A stretch of DNA of 64,000 nucleotides from G942493375 sp942493375 (GTDB lineage Bacteria; Armatimonadota; UBA5829): NCBI GenBank assembly GCA_942493375.1, contig OW818698.1:3844001-3908000 (forward strand). The letters are read 5' to 3'. The notes beneath the pieces are model-generated. The model was not told where the DNA came from, did not search any database, and saw nothing but the letters and a program-made list of their open reading frames with translations. Both the position numbers and the translations under genes were made by a program. Shown piece after piece: positions 16,924 to 25,580 of the stretch (position 1 is its first letter; each line of letters starts with the position of its first letter).

Positions 16924-17602
16924 CGGGGTCATAACAAGTGACCTCGGTACCAAAGCCGATCCGGACAAAGACAAAATAAGAGTTGACGGCAAACTGATCG
17001 GAGTTCCACCCCGAAAAGTATATATAGTCCTCAATAAACCCAAGGGTTACACCAGCACATGCAAGGATCCACATGCAGAGCATACTGTAATGGAACTTGT
17101 TCAGGATTTGGATGTACCGGTGTATCCCGTCGGACGTCTGGATGTAGATACTACCGGACTGATCCTGCTGACAAATGATGGCGATTTTGCAAACTCTTTA
17201 ATGCATCCTTCCAAAGAGATTGAGAAGGAATATATGGTCGTAGTACAGGGGCGTATCAGTCCTGAGGACCTGCACAAACTTGAGATGGGTGTGCAGCTTG
17301 ATGATGGGATGACGGCTCCAGCTAAAGCTCAGTTATTGGCCTACACTGAGAGTAGAGGACGTAGTCGAGTATCCATTGCCATACATGAAGGTCGTAAACG
17401 TCAGGTACGCCGTATGTTTGCTGCAGTAGACCACCGCGTAATGGAATTGCGCCGTATACGAATCGGAAGCCTGCGCCTGGGTGATTTAGCAGAAGGCAGA
17501 TGGCGAAATTTAAGCGGCAGTGAACTTGCTGGTCTGCGTGGAACCACTAAGTCATCAAAAAAAGCAGCTGATAAACCACCACGGCGATACGACTCACGAT
17601 AA
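16829..17602 (+). CDS. rluB: 23S rRNA pseudouridine synthase, RluB/RsuA family
   Basis: A 257-residue enzyme with an N-terminal S4 RNA-binding domain (RLQKILASAGYGSRRYCETL) and the RsuA-type catalytic core: KPKGYTST, then VGRLDVDTTGLILLTNDGD, whose first Asp is the catalytic residue, and GRKRQVRRMFAAV. The C-terminus is a short basic tail. RluB normally modifies helix 89 of 23S rRNA; RluB versus RluE or RsuA cannot be settled by eye, but the S4 domain and the neighbours favour RluB. The start lies inside dacF; the S4 conservation begins within a few residues of ATG 16829, so a later start is unlikely. No strong ribosome site is visible, consistent with coupling to dacF translation. Confidence 0.92.
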   Translation: MEQRLQKILASAGYGSRRYCETLIVAGKVAVNGVITSDLGTKADPDKDKIRVDGKLIGVPPRKVYIVLNKPKGYTSTCKDPHAEHTVMELVQDLDVPVYPVGRLDVDTTGLILLTNDGDFANSLMHPSKEIEKEYMVVVQGRISPEDLHKLEMGVQLDDGMTAPAKAQLLAYTESRGRSRVSIAIHEGRKRQVRRMFAAVDHRVMELRRIRIGSLRLGDLAEGRWRNLSGSELAGLRGTTKSSKKAADKPPRRYDSR

Positions 17603-17630
17603 ATCCACATATGATTCTTGATAAGACAAT

Positions 17631-17676
17631 AACATCTGATGGACTGCATTTTCAAAATCGCTACCCATCAGATGTT
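17631..17676. terminator. 12-bp stem hairpin between convergent genes
   Basis: A perfect 12-bp stem (17631-17642 with 17665-17676) with a 22-base loop lies between rluB and the convergent SGNH gene, whose stop is three bases away. The minus strand is followed by a loose T-rich run. It probably ends transcription in both directions. Confidence 0.6.
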
Positions 17677-17678
17677 AG

Positions 17679-18920
17679 TCATCGATCCTTCAGTTCAGTT
17701 GAACACTTCATCTTCAGAACATCAGTAATCACCTGAGCGATTTTGGCATTGCCCATTGGGTTATAGTGGACAACGTCTGCTGCGTATTCCGGACGAAGAT
17801 TCCATAGGTTACCGGGATCACAACCAATTCGGGATTCCGATACTGCCGAGCGAGCATCAACTACCACCGCATTGTATTTTTTTGCTAATGTCTGCAACGA
17901 CAAGTTCCAGTCATCCATCTCTCGAGCTTTCGCATCACTAAAATCCGTCCGAGGCAGAATGAGGTTTATGACTGGTTGAATTTGATTAGTCTTGCACATT
18001 TCGAGCATTGCATTGTAGTTGGCAAGGAACTCATCTTTTGTCACTGAGACCGATAAATCGTTGATCCCAACACTGATCACTGCGAGTGTTGGCTTCAGCT
18101 GAACACAGTCGGTCTTAAATCTCTTAAGAATATAGCTGGATACTGCTCCAGCAGCTCCCATGTTCTGATAGGAACATTTTAGAGCTTTTCCGACTTTATA
18201 CCCGATTGTTGTTGAGGGATCTATCCCAACAGCTGCACGTCCCGGATAGGCACCCGGGAAATATGTGTCGGCAAATGAGAGATGATTAGGAGCACCCGAT
18301 ATTATAGAATCACCTATGAACACAATCCGAGGATGCTTCATATATACCTTTATGGGGACGAACTGTAATGAAGCGGTTTGAGTTGCCCATAGATAATTCT
18401 TTGCAGTATATCCTGCATCGGAAATGGAGTAAGATTTATTGTTGTAAGCACCATTAGGATCATAAAGGTCTGGATCTGTTGAAGAAGTCAGAAACGAGCC
18501 TGGATCGGATTTACAAGTATATCCATAACCGATATAATCACCTTCCTGGGTCAATGGCTTGGATGACAGGATGATTTCATTTATCTGTCCACCCTTCATT
18601 CGAGGCCATATGTTTTCTTGACTGATGCGGTTCCAGCTCTCTCCTTGCTTCCTCCACACTTCAAAGAAGAAAGCCTTAATGGAAGATGGTTTTGATGCAA
18701 TATACATCTTGATCTTCTCGACTCGTCCGTCCTGTCGGATTAGTGATGTGCGATAGTTGTTCAGAAAGTGCTTTTCCGTTGTTCCACCGCCTAGATTGGC
18801 CTGTTCAGTGGAAATAGCAGTATATCCACCGGCTTCAACTAGATCATTTCTAGCCGCAGCGATAACTGATATACCAGTCAATGCTAGCATCAGGAGAGCT
18901 AAGAATATACATCTATTCAT
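17679..18920 (-). CDS. Exported SGNH/GDSL hydrolase with N-terminal beta domain
   Basis: A 413-residue exported protein: signal peptide (MNRCIFLALLMLALTGISVI), an N-terminal beta-rich region of about 160 residues, then an SGNH hydrolase domain. Block I is IVFIGDSI (Ser205), block III is SVGINDL (Asn287) and block V is DVVHYN (Asp382, His385), so the catalytic set is complete. Members are esterases; in carbohydrate-rich loci many remove acetyl groups from polysaccharides, which is the likely but unproven role. It is a minus-strand single gene ended by a hairpin at 17631-17676. Confidence 0.85.
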   Translation of the reverse strand: MNRCIFLALLMLALTGISVIAAARNDLVEAGGYTAISTEQANLGGGTTEKHFLNNYRTSLIRQDGRVEKIKMYIASKPSSIKAFFFEVWRKQGESWNRISQENIWPRMKGGQINEIILSSKPLTQEGDYIGYGYTCKSDPGSFLTSSTDPDLYDPNGAYNNKSYSISDAGYTAKNYLWATQTASLQFVPIKVYMKHPRIVFIGDSIISGAPNHLSFADTYFPGAYPGRAAVGIDPSTTIGYKVGKALKCSYQNMGAAGAVSSYILKRFKTDCVQLKPTLAVISVGINDLSVSVTKDEFLANYNAMLEMCKTNQIQPVINLILPRTDFSDAKAREMDDWNLSLQTLAKKYNAVVVDARSAVSESRIGCDPGNLWNLRPEYAADVVHYNPMGNAKIAQVITDVLKMKCSTELKDR

Positions 18921-19008
18921 GATTTTTACAGAGTCCTTTTATGGATGTTGAACTGAGATTATATGACCTTGGACGTGTAATCCATATCTGGTGATTATCA
19001 ATTGTCAA

Positions 19009-20223
19009 TTATCCACTATCAATTACTTCTGCCTCTACCTGTGTAACCCCGCGAAGATAGTCGGCTGTGATAGCCTGAATGGTGATAACTATAGGTCCGA
19101 TAGGTGCTGACTTCACTGTGAAATTTGGAGATTCCTGTTCAGCAGTCAGAATACCTCCGATATATAATCGCCACTTTGCTACTTTCTTATTGGCTCGAGC
19201 ACTGACTTTCAAGGGCAATTTTAATACCTTGCCATCTAAGGTTGAGGTTATCGTAACTCGAGGGGCAGGATCGATATAGTATTTCTTTACCAATCTATCA
19301 CAGGTCCGGATTAGGGCACGATGAGTTGGGTCATTCTCTCGCAAGGATACAAAGTGGCAATAGAAGCCAATACCGGGCATCTGTGGATAATGCTTGCGAT
19401 AGAACTTGATTTCCTTTTCAATCATTGCAGTTGTGGTAAATCTGCCGTTTTGCTTGTCAGCTCCCTGATACACCGAAATTGCAGGAATAGTCTTCTCCAG
19501 GACTCCGGCTTTGGCTGCCAGTTCGGCACGCCAGTGTGCCAGTTCAGGTGTCCACACTGGTTCATTTGGGATGAACTGATAAGCCTCGATAACAGCCAGA
19601 TCGACCCAGCCACGGCGAAGTGCTTCTTGAAGAGACTGGCTTTGCATGTGAGTATAAGCTATCAGGAAAACGTATGGATGTCTTTGCTTAATGATCCCAC
19701 AGGCTTTGGCCAGCATAGCATTGTATTTGTTACCTTCAATGCCTTTCCAAAACTCTTCAGCATGCTGCTTTACCGAGAGCGGCCAGTTATTAGCATCAAA
19801 AAACGCCTTGATATCTTTGGCAGAGTCAGTGCCGACCCACTCATCGAAACAAATGCAAGATGCACCTTTATCGATAGCTTCTTCCATGTACTTTACATAT
19901 GCTTCCACAGAGTCCAGGAAATCTACTCCCTGCGTGCCATAATACCATCCGGATGGCCACACTCCGCGACCTATCCAATAGGCATCGTCTACAGAGAGAG
20001 TTTCGACGGTCTGAGTATTGAATCGAAGTTGACGATCGTATCCGCCAGTCGAAGGGGACGCAGCTCCGAATAGAACCACGAAATAAGGATTGGCTATAGG
20101 AGCCATCGACCACAAAGGCACAACAGGATGCTTCGGTTGGTCGGTTTGAGCCACACAGTCTGAAGTAAATGTGATAGCAAAAATCAATAATAATATAGAA
20201 ACTGAACTAACATTTCTTTTCAT
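19009..20223 (-). CDS. Exported TIM-barrel, hydrolase-like protein of unknown specificity
   Basis: About 404 residues with a signal peptide (MKRNVSSVSILLLIF...CVA). The central part looks like a glycosidase-type barrel: YVKYMEEAIDKGASCICFDEWVG has an acidic pair at a strand end (written here as a landmark near residues 125-150), then VDLAVIEAYQF and MPGIGFYCHF. The last 90 residues form an Ig-like beta domain (PRVTITSTLDGKVLKLPLKV). I could not match it to a numbered GH family. ATG 20223 is chosen because GGAAGGA lies just upstream and a signal peptide follows at once; an earlier ATG at 20253 lacks both. Confidence 0.75.
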   Translation of the reverse strand: MKRNVSSVSILLLIFAITFTSDCVAQTDQPKHPVVPLWSMAPIANPYFVVLFGAASPSTGGYDRQLRFNTQTVETLSVDDAYWIGRGVWPSGWYYGTQGVDFLDSVEAYVKYMEEAIDKGASCICFDEWVGTDSAKDIKAFFDANNWPLSVKQHAEEFWKGIEGNKYNAMLAKACGIIKQRHPYVFLIAYTHMQSQSLQEALRRGWVDLAVIEAYQFIPNEPVWTPELAHWRAELAAKAGVLEKTIPAISVYQGADKQNGRFTTTAMIEKEIKFYRKHYPQMPGIGFYCHFVSLRENDPTHRALIRTCDRLVKKYYIDPAPRVTITSTLDGKVLKLPLKVSARANKKVAKWRLYIGGILTAEQESPNFTVKSAPIGPIVITIQAITADYLRGVTQVEAEVIDSG

Positions 20224-20509
20224 TTGGTTTCCTTCCACAGTTCCTAATATCATCCAGTAGTAATATTAATGCCAGGCAACCAGATTACAATATTCGACTA
20301 TTTGGGGATACAATCCTTGTTTACAACCATTATATAAACGGGTACTGTTTACATAATGATGATTCTAATTCATCAAGGGCCGTAGGATTCAATACTTTCC
20401 ACCGCTACTATTTTTGTATTCGTGATGACATGGTGTGCCATATTCCATGTCCCTGGCCGACTTTCTGTGGTATCATAACCATGAGACCAGCATGAATAAA
20501 GGAATTGTT
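20224..20509. other. Divergent intergenic region
   Basis: A 286-base gap between the minus-strand exported hydrolase gene and the glycyl radical enzyme gene, expected to hold promoters for both. TTTACA, a 17-base spacer and TACTGT, preceded by TGTTTACA-type direct repeats around 20320-20355, are a weak plus-strand candidate. I see no gene or RNA. Confidence 0.3.
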
Positions 20510-22651
20510 ATGGCAGACGCTCTTCACATATTGACTCTCTCAGAATATATACGTGTATTGGCTGAGGATGATTTACCCAGGCCAATACATGAGGCACGCA
20601 TATTCGCTGATATTATGGCTACTTTACCTGTGGATATTCCACCAGATACTACACTTGCGGGTGATGTAAAAGGAACCTGGCAATCTTTAAGTGTTCCTGC
20701 AGGCATCAGCGATGCGATTGATTCCTGGTGTCAGTCCGAAAATGCCTTAGACCAATCACATACGCTGACACCAGCAGAATTGCTGGCTTCAGAATTCAAC
20801 TGCTTTGGTGGATATACCCCGACACATACAACTATCGATTATGCACGGGTTATTGATGTGGGTTTCAATGGCATTCTACAGCATATTGCCCGGGAACGCG
20901 ATTGGGCGGATGTGCATGAGCGTTCTGTTCTTGAAGCCATGGAGATTTCCCTCAATGCAGTTGCTGAATGGGCTGAACGTTATGCAGCATTAGCAAGTAT
21001 ACAAGCTGAGCAAACGAACACTCCGCAAGAACGCAAGAGGTTGAACTTAATATCTGAGTCATGCCGATGTGTCCCCATGCAGCCTGCTCAGACATTCCAT
21101 CAGGCGTTGCAGTCGATATGGTTTTGTCATGTGGCAACCGGTATATCCGAGTATTGCACTTCGTCAATCTCACTTGGACGCCTTGACCAGTATCTATTCC
21201 CACTGTTTCTAAAAAGTCTCAGTTCCGGAGAAACAGAAGACGATCTGGAAAAGTCGCTTAGTGACTTGTTCAGAAAACTCAATGGTTTTGGTGATGCTGC
21301 TTGTGCTGTCAATCTGGGTGGAGTCGACCAGGACGGAAGCGACCTGTATAACCCGCTTTCTGAGATGATCATCAGGACTGCAAAGAAGCTGCGGTTACCC
21401 TCTCCAATACTCGCTGCCCATATCCATTCAGAAATTCCGGACGCAGTGGTTAATCAGCTTGTTGATCCGACACTCTTTGCAATAGGGCAACCAACGTTTT
21501 ATGGTGAATCCTCTTGTCAGGAAGCTCTGATAAAACGTGGTGTCTCGAAAGCCAGGGTACATCAATGGGCTGCCAATAGTTGTATGGGACTTATGATGCC
21601 TGGGCAGGAGATAAGTGACATGTGGGGCAGTTTAGTCCACATGCTGCTGCCGCTGGAATTGGCGACAAACCAAGGTAAACCTTACAAAGGAGAGCTTCCA
21701 ATACCGATTGCCAGGCATTCCGGTGATAACTGGGATAACATTGATGATCTGGTACGAGCTGTATTCTCTTACACAGAGGAAATACTCGACTTCTGCATTC
21801 AACGTAATCGTGAAGCAACCCAACAGCACGGAATAAACAGACCCAACGCGTTTCTTTCAGCGATGATTAAAGACTGCATCGAACGAGGTTTGGATAGAGC
21901 ACTGGGTGGTGCACGTTACCATACGGTTGTTGTGGAATCATTTGGGCTTATTAACGTTTCTGATGCATTGGTTGCAATCGATGATCTAGTATTCAGAAAA
22001 AAACGTTATACGCTGGCGCAGATGGTAGAAGCTGCAAAGAATGGTTATGTTGGATACAACGAGTTGCACGAACATGTCTTGAATGCTCCAAAGTATGGTA
22101 ATGGGGATGACAGAGCAGACGAAATGGCTGTACGCTTGGCGACAGGATTTGCCCATATGGTTGATAGTTATACCGATGGCAATCTCTGCTACATGCCTTC
22201 TTTCCATACTTTGAATGCCCACGTAAATGCTGGAGCTATGTATGGTGCAAGTCTGGATGGACGATTGCCTGGTGAACCTATTGCAAAGAATGTAGGTACT
22301 TCACCTGGGAGATGTAAGGAAGGGCTTACAGCAATGCTGCTTTCAGCCGCTTCGCTACCTCAGACTCTCTTCTTTGGTGGACAAGCACTGGATATCTCTA
22401 TCGATCCATCGATTATTCGTGCCATCGAGGATAAACGGAAGTTTATGAGACTGTTACAGACTTATTTCGCGCTGGGAGGATTACAGATACAGGTAAATGG
22501 TATTGGGCCGGGAATATTGAGAGACGCCATGGCCAACCCGCAGGCGCATACTGGTCTAACTGTCCGAATAGCAGGCTATAGTACATACTTCGTGATACTT
22601 GGCGAGAACATACAGTTGGAGATGATAGAGCGTTTCACTAAAGGAATGTAA
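20510..22651 (+). CDS. Glycyl radical enzyme (pyruvate formate-lyase superfamily), unknown substrate
   Basis: A 713-residue protein of the PFL/dehydratase superfamily. The C-terminal glycyl radical site is VRIAGYSTYF (Gly689), close to the RVAGYSAYF-type consensus; AQTFHQALQSIWFCHV (about 193-208) and the thiyl-radical cysteine in ANSCMGLMMPG (Cys358) fit the barrel. Dehydratase members have CxE at the active cysteine; here it is C-M-G, so glycerol, diol, choline or hydroxyproline lyase functions are not supported, and the paired cysteines of PFL are absent too. No radical-SAM activating enzyme gene is visible in the window. The start at 20510 follows AAAGGA; upstream ATGs at 20435 and 20492 are possible. 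Confidence 0.85.
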   Translation: MADALHILTLSEYIRVLAEDDLPRPIHEARIFADIMATLPVDIPPDTTLAGDVKGTWQSLSVPAGISDAIDSWCQSENALDQSHTLTPAELLASEFNCFGGYTPTHTTIDYARVIDVGFNGILQHIARERDWADVHERSVLEAMEISLNAVAEWAERYAALASIQAEQTNTPQERKRLNLISESCRCVPMQPAQTFHQALQSIWFCHVATGISEYCTSSISLGRLDQYLFPLFLKSLSSGETEDDLEKSLSDLFRKLNGFGDAACAVNLGGVDQDGSDLYNPLSEMIIRTAKKLRLPSPILAAHIHSEIPDAVVNQLVDPTLFAIGQPTFYGESSCQEALIKRGVSKARVHQWAANSCMGLMMPGQEISDMWGSLVHMLLPLELATNQGKPYKGELPIPIARHSGDNWDNIDDLVRAVFSYTEEILDFCIQRNREATQQHGINRPNAFLSAMIKDCIERGLDRALGGARYHTVVVESFGLINVSDALVAIDDLVFRKKRYTLAQMVEAAKNGYVGYNELHEHVLNAPKYGNGDDRADEMAVRLATGFAHMVDSYTDGNLCYMPSFHTLNAHVNAGAMYGASLDGRLPGEPIAKNVGTSPGRCKEGLTAMLLSAASLPQTLFFGGQALDISIDPSIIRAIEDKRKFMRLLQTYFALGGLQIQVNGIGPGILRDAMANPQAHTGLTVRIAGYSTYFVILGENIQLEMIERFTKGM

Positions 22652-22660
22652 TCACTTTTA

Positions 22661-22690
22661 CGTTCGTGCTAAGTTTGTCGAATTACGAAT
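22661..22690. repeat. Degenerate copy of a REP-like palindrome
   Basis: The 30 bases here match the intact palindrome at 39223-39265 over its core: CGTTCGTGCT, then a variant of the loop, GTCGAA and a mutated right arm ending ACGAAT. It lies just after the glycyl radical enzyme stop. See the separate finding. Confidence 0.55.
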
Positions 22691-22703
22691 AAATAATAAT
22701 GTG

Positions 22704-22741
22704 CCGTTAAAAACAACTTCGGGGCTGAAACAGCCCCGAAG
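22704..22741 (-). terminator. Rho-independent terminator of the outer-membrane-like gene
   Basis: A perfect 11-bp GC-rich stem (22717-22727 with 22731-22741, loop of three) is followed on the minus strand by TTGTTTTT. It lies 36 bases beyond the stop of the gene at 22777. Confidence 0.85.
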
Positions 22742-22776
22742 CATCGTATCATATTTCCAGCAATCTCTCATCAGGT

Positions 22777-25062
22777 TTAGAATCCCATTGAAAGACTGGC
22801 TTCTGCACGGACATCATCGTTGTTAATTGCGGCATCCTGCAGATACTTTACGTATTTACCAGAAAGCAGCAGGTCAAATCCTGATCCCACTTTCCGCTGG
22901 AATCCCATATTGTAAGTGTCTTGACCGGTTTGTGAACCATCTTTTAGCCTGGATTGTAACAAACCAGCAGAGAAGCTGGAGAAGTCATCCAACTTATAGT
23001 CTAAAGTAAATGTGCGCTCTTCAGCAGATTTACCTATCACATATTCGTCTTTCTGGTTAAACCCTCCGTAGAGGCCCAGACGTCCCAGATTTGAACGTAT
23101 CCCGACTCCAGTGGTGCGTTGAGTCTGCACTTCACCTTTATCGTTTTCCGGGTTAAATCTGTAGTTACCTTCGAGTGATAATGAACCGGCCGCCGCCATT
23201 TTAATGTCAAGGATATGAGTGTCCAGATTTCCTGAAGTCAACACTCGTTGTCTCAGCTTTCCATTCACTGTCAGGAAAGCAACAGGTGTTGCAGAAGTCG
23301 AGTAGTCGGTTATAGTTGTAATGCATCCAGAGCTTTCCATCGATTTCCATCCTACTGCGAACTTTGCATTAGTTAGAGGAGTAAGCTCCAGAGTCCCGAC
23401 TTTTGTAATGTCATATTTACTGTTTAGTGTCTTAATAGTGTAACCAGCTGTAAACTGTGCATAATCAGCTGGTCTACCTGCTATTGCAAACTCTTTTTGA
23501 CTTTTTATCTCAGATACAGACTCGCTTCCGGTTAAAGATCCTGATATCTGCATATTAGCCGTCGGATTCGATTTTACACTCACACTGTGCTGTGTTGCGG
23601 CACCCAGCTTTGTGGACTCACTCTGTGAAGCAGCAGCATTCACTTGAAGCAGAGCCCCTTCCTGCACAGCCAGATTGACGTTCTTCGTAGTCTGATCACC
23701 TACATTGTCATTCTGTGCGGTTGCCAGTCCTACGCCTACTCCAACCTTATCAGTCTTAACACCAACAGTAGTTTGGGTCGTTTGCCCAAGCTTTGTGGAA
23801 TCAACTTCCTTGTGTGCAGCCTGGACACTGACCTTGCCACCGTTGGTTGCGTCAACTTTTACATCGGTAATGGTCTGATTGCCTACTGTGTCATTCTGTG
23901 CTTGCGCATAGCCCATATTCACTCCCACATTGTCAGTTGCTTTCGCAGCTGCATTGAGGTTCAGATTGGATTCACCTTGTTTGTTACTGAAATCCTTCTG
24001 GTCTACGCTTCCCGACACTTGAACTGTCTTTGTTCCGCCACTTACTGCAACATGAGTTGTTGCCACTTTGTCTGTAGTGGAACCGTTGGTGGTGACAACT
24101 TCCTCTCTGGAAGCTACAGCGTTACCAACTTGACCGATTCTTTGATCAACTTTGATCCCGGTTGTATCCACGGTCTTTTCTACAGAAGCCGTGCCTGTGA
24201 TATTCTGCCCGTGCGTTACGGCTACTATAGTGGTATCACCCGGTCGGACAGTCAGGTTCTGCTTTTGAACGACACTTTTGATGCCAGTTGAGGTCTCTGC
24301 CACATTCTGATACACTGCTGCGAAGTCAGCTAGCTTACCATATTTGTAGGACATATTGACATCTTCTGATTCTCTACCTGCGGTCACGCCATACTGCTTT
24401 GCTCCAACAAAAGCCTTACCAGCTCTCAGGACATTTCCGCTGACGTTTAGACCTCCCGAAGATGTATGGGCAGTAACCTTGTATAGTGATTTATCGTTCC
24501 AACTGGTACCCGCAGGAGCAGGAGCACCTTCAGCGGCTTTACCCGTCAACAAGAGTGTGCTTACATTTCCTGATCCAACACGGCTATCAGTGCCCAGACC
24601 AACTATAGTGTCACCATCGGTAGGATTAACTGCCGATTTAGTATAACCGCCAATCAATTTCAATTTATTACTGCCGGTGTCCAGGACATCCATTTCCAAG
24701 GGAACAGATAATATTCCGGCTGTTTTTACCGACTTATTCGGAGTTATCTTGTATGTTATCTTGGCGACCGCATCGGATATCAGAATACGAGTGAATGTAA
24801 GAACACCTTTCGTAACATCGACTTTATAGTCTTTCCCATTACGCAGCATTACCCCATTCACTGATATTTCCAGCGTTTTTTCTTGTATCTGGGTGTATGC
24901 CAGGAAATAAGGGCCTGTGGAGTTGCGGCCTGGTATGGATTCACTAATCATTCCCAGTCCATATTCCACAACTGCCGAAGAACAGGGCAGCCCAGCACCA
25001 ATTATGAGGGTTACCACAACTACTGCAGATATTAATTTCTGGATACTCTTGATATAAAGCAT
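22777..25062 (-). CDS. Large exported beta-rich protein, probable outer-membrane beta-barrel
   Basis: About 761 residues. From ATG 25062 it opens with a signal peptide (KLISAVVVVTLIIGAGLPC). An N-terminal segment with RNSTGPYFLAYTQI and a GVMLRNGKDYKVDVTKGVLTF hairpin resembles small domains seen before secreted barrels in some diderm bacteria. The middle is Ser/Thr/Val-rich with alternating strands and includes two 61-residue tandem repeats (about residues 379-439 and 440-500). The last third alternates short strands (GIRSNLGRLGLYGGFNQK, SSFSAGLLQSRLKDG) and ends SLSMGF, the C-terminal aromatic typical of BAM-assembled barrels. This supports an outer membrane. Cargo or pore function is unknown. 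Confidence 0.75.
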   Translation of the reverse strand: MLYIKSIQKLISAVVVVTLIIGAGLPCSSAVVEYGLGMISESIPGRNSTGPYFLAYTQIQEKTLEISVNGVMLRNGKDYKVDVTKGVLTFTRILISDAVAKITYKITPNKSVKTAGILSVPLEMDVLDTGSNKLKLIGGYTKSAVNPTDGDTIVGLGTDSRVGSGNVSTLLLTGKAAEGAPAPAGTSWNDKSLYKVTAHTSSGGLNVSGNVLRAGKAFVGAKQYGVTAGRESEDVNMSYKYGKLADFAAVYQNVAETSTGIKSVVQKQNLTVRPGDTTIVAVTHGQNITGTASVEKTVDTTGIKVDQRIGQVGNAVASREEVVTTNGSTTDKVATTHVAVSGGTKTVQVSGSVDQKDFSNKQGESNLNLNAAAKATDNVGVNMGYAQAQNDTVGNQTITDVKVDATNGGKVSVQAAHKEVDSTKLGQTTQTTVGVKTDKVGVGVGLATAQNDNVGDQTTKNVNLAVQEGALLQVNAAASQSESTKLGAATQHSVSVKSNPTANMQISGSLTGSESVSEIKSQKEFAIAGRPADYAQFTAGYTIKTLNSKYDITKVGTLELTPLTNAKFAVGWKSMESSGCITTITDYSTSATPVAFLTVNGKLRQRVLTSGNLDTHILDIKMAAAGSLSLEGNYRFNPENDKGEVQTQRTTGVGIRSNLGRLGLYGGFNQKDEYVIGKSAEERTFTLDYKLDDFSSFSAGLLQSRLKDGSQTGQDTYNMGFQRKVGSGFDLLLSGKYVKYLQDAAINNDDVRAEASLSMGF

Positions 25063-25255
25063 AGGATTTCTTCTTTTAACTAGACCAATATTGCACTGTA
25101 CTATTAGACGCAAAAAGTAGAGCATTATGCACTGTTTTTGTACACTAATTATATTATACCGCTAATTAGACCCCATGTGGACACGTAATCGGTGGAATAA
25201 CATTATCGAATACGCCTGTTACAAATGATATAATCTCATTTTTTAAGCACAGCGA

Positions 25256-25284
25256 TTGACTTTAGCGGCTGGATTTTGTATAAT
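25256..25284 (+). promoter_or_regulatory. Sigma-70 promoter of the tRNA pair
   Basis: TTGACT (25256-25261), a 17-base spacer and TATAAT (25279-25284). It puts the start of transcription near 25291, about 27 bases before tRNA-Ile. Confidence 0.8.
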
Positions 25285-25317
25285 TATTTCATTGTTGGGA
25301 GACATAGACTTGTTTGA

Positions 25318-25394
25318 GGGCCTATAGCTCATTCGGCTAGAGCGCACCCCTGATAAGGGTGAGGTGGATGGTTCGATTCCATCTAGGCCCACCA
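25318..25394 (+). tRNA. tRNA-Ile (GAT anticodon)
   Basis: A full cloverleaf: acceptor stem GGGCCTA (25318-25324) with TAGGCCC, anticodon loop CTGATAA with GAT, a TTCGATT T-loop and an encoded CCA end at 25392-25394. It is followed 34 bases later by tRNA-Ala on the same transcript. Confidence 0.96.
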
Positions 25395-25428
25395 GTATTA
25401 TTCAATGTCTATAATTCCCAATCTACGA

Positions 25429-25504
25429 GGGGGCTTAGCTCAGCTGGGAGAGCGATTGCTTTGCACGCAATAGGTCAACGGTTCGATCCCGTTAGCCTCC
25501 ACCA
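25429..25504 (+). tRNA. tRNA-Ala (TGC anticodon)
   Basis: A full cloverleaf: acceptor stem GGGGGCT (25429-25435) with AGCCTCC including one G-U pair, anticodon loop TTTGCAC with TGC, a TTCGATC T-loop and an encoded CCA at 25502-25504. Ile-GAT and Ala-TGC are the two tRNAs usually found between 16S and 23S genes, but here no rRNA gene flanks them. Confidence 0.96.
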
Positions 25505-25517
25505 AAATGATAAATAC

Positions 25518-25561
25518 AAAGAGCCGGGATGGTCGTTAAGACTTCCCGGCTCTTTGCTTTT
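25518..25561 (+). terminator. Rho-independent terminator after the tRNA pair
   Basis: A 12-bp stem (25518-25529 with 25544-25555) and a 14-base loop, followed by GCTTTTA. It ends the tRNA transcript and abuts the end of the convergent beta-helix gene. Confidence 0.8.
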
Positions 25562-25580
25562 ACTCTCTACATTATCCAAG

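Noticed and set aside
19321..20073. 250-codon plus-strand frame opposite the exported hydrolase
   Set aside because: The minus-strand frame has a signal peptide, ribosome site and full length; the plus-strand frame has neither start signals nor domain features.
23644..24291. 215-codon plus-strand frame inside the outer-membrane-like gene
   Set aside because: It is antisense to a repetitive Val/Thr/Ser-rich protein, and its Cys/Ser-rich composition is a by-product of that.
25218..25240. Second possible -10 (TGATATAAT) upstream of the tRNA pair
   Set aside because: It lacks a spaced -35 and is further from the tRNA than the full promoter at 25256-25284.
25318..25504. rRNA operon around the tRNA-Ile/tRNA-Ala pair
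   Set aside because: Flanking DNA is protein coding on both sides, and a promoter and terminator bracket the tRNAs directly.
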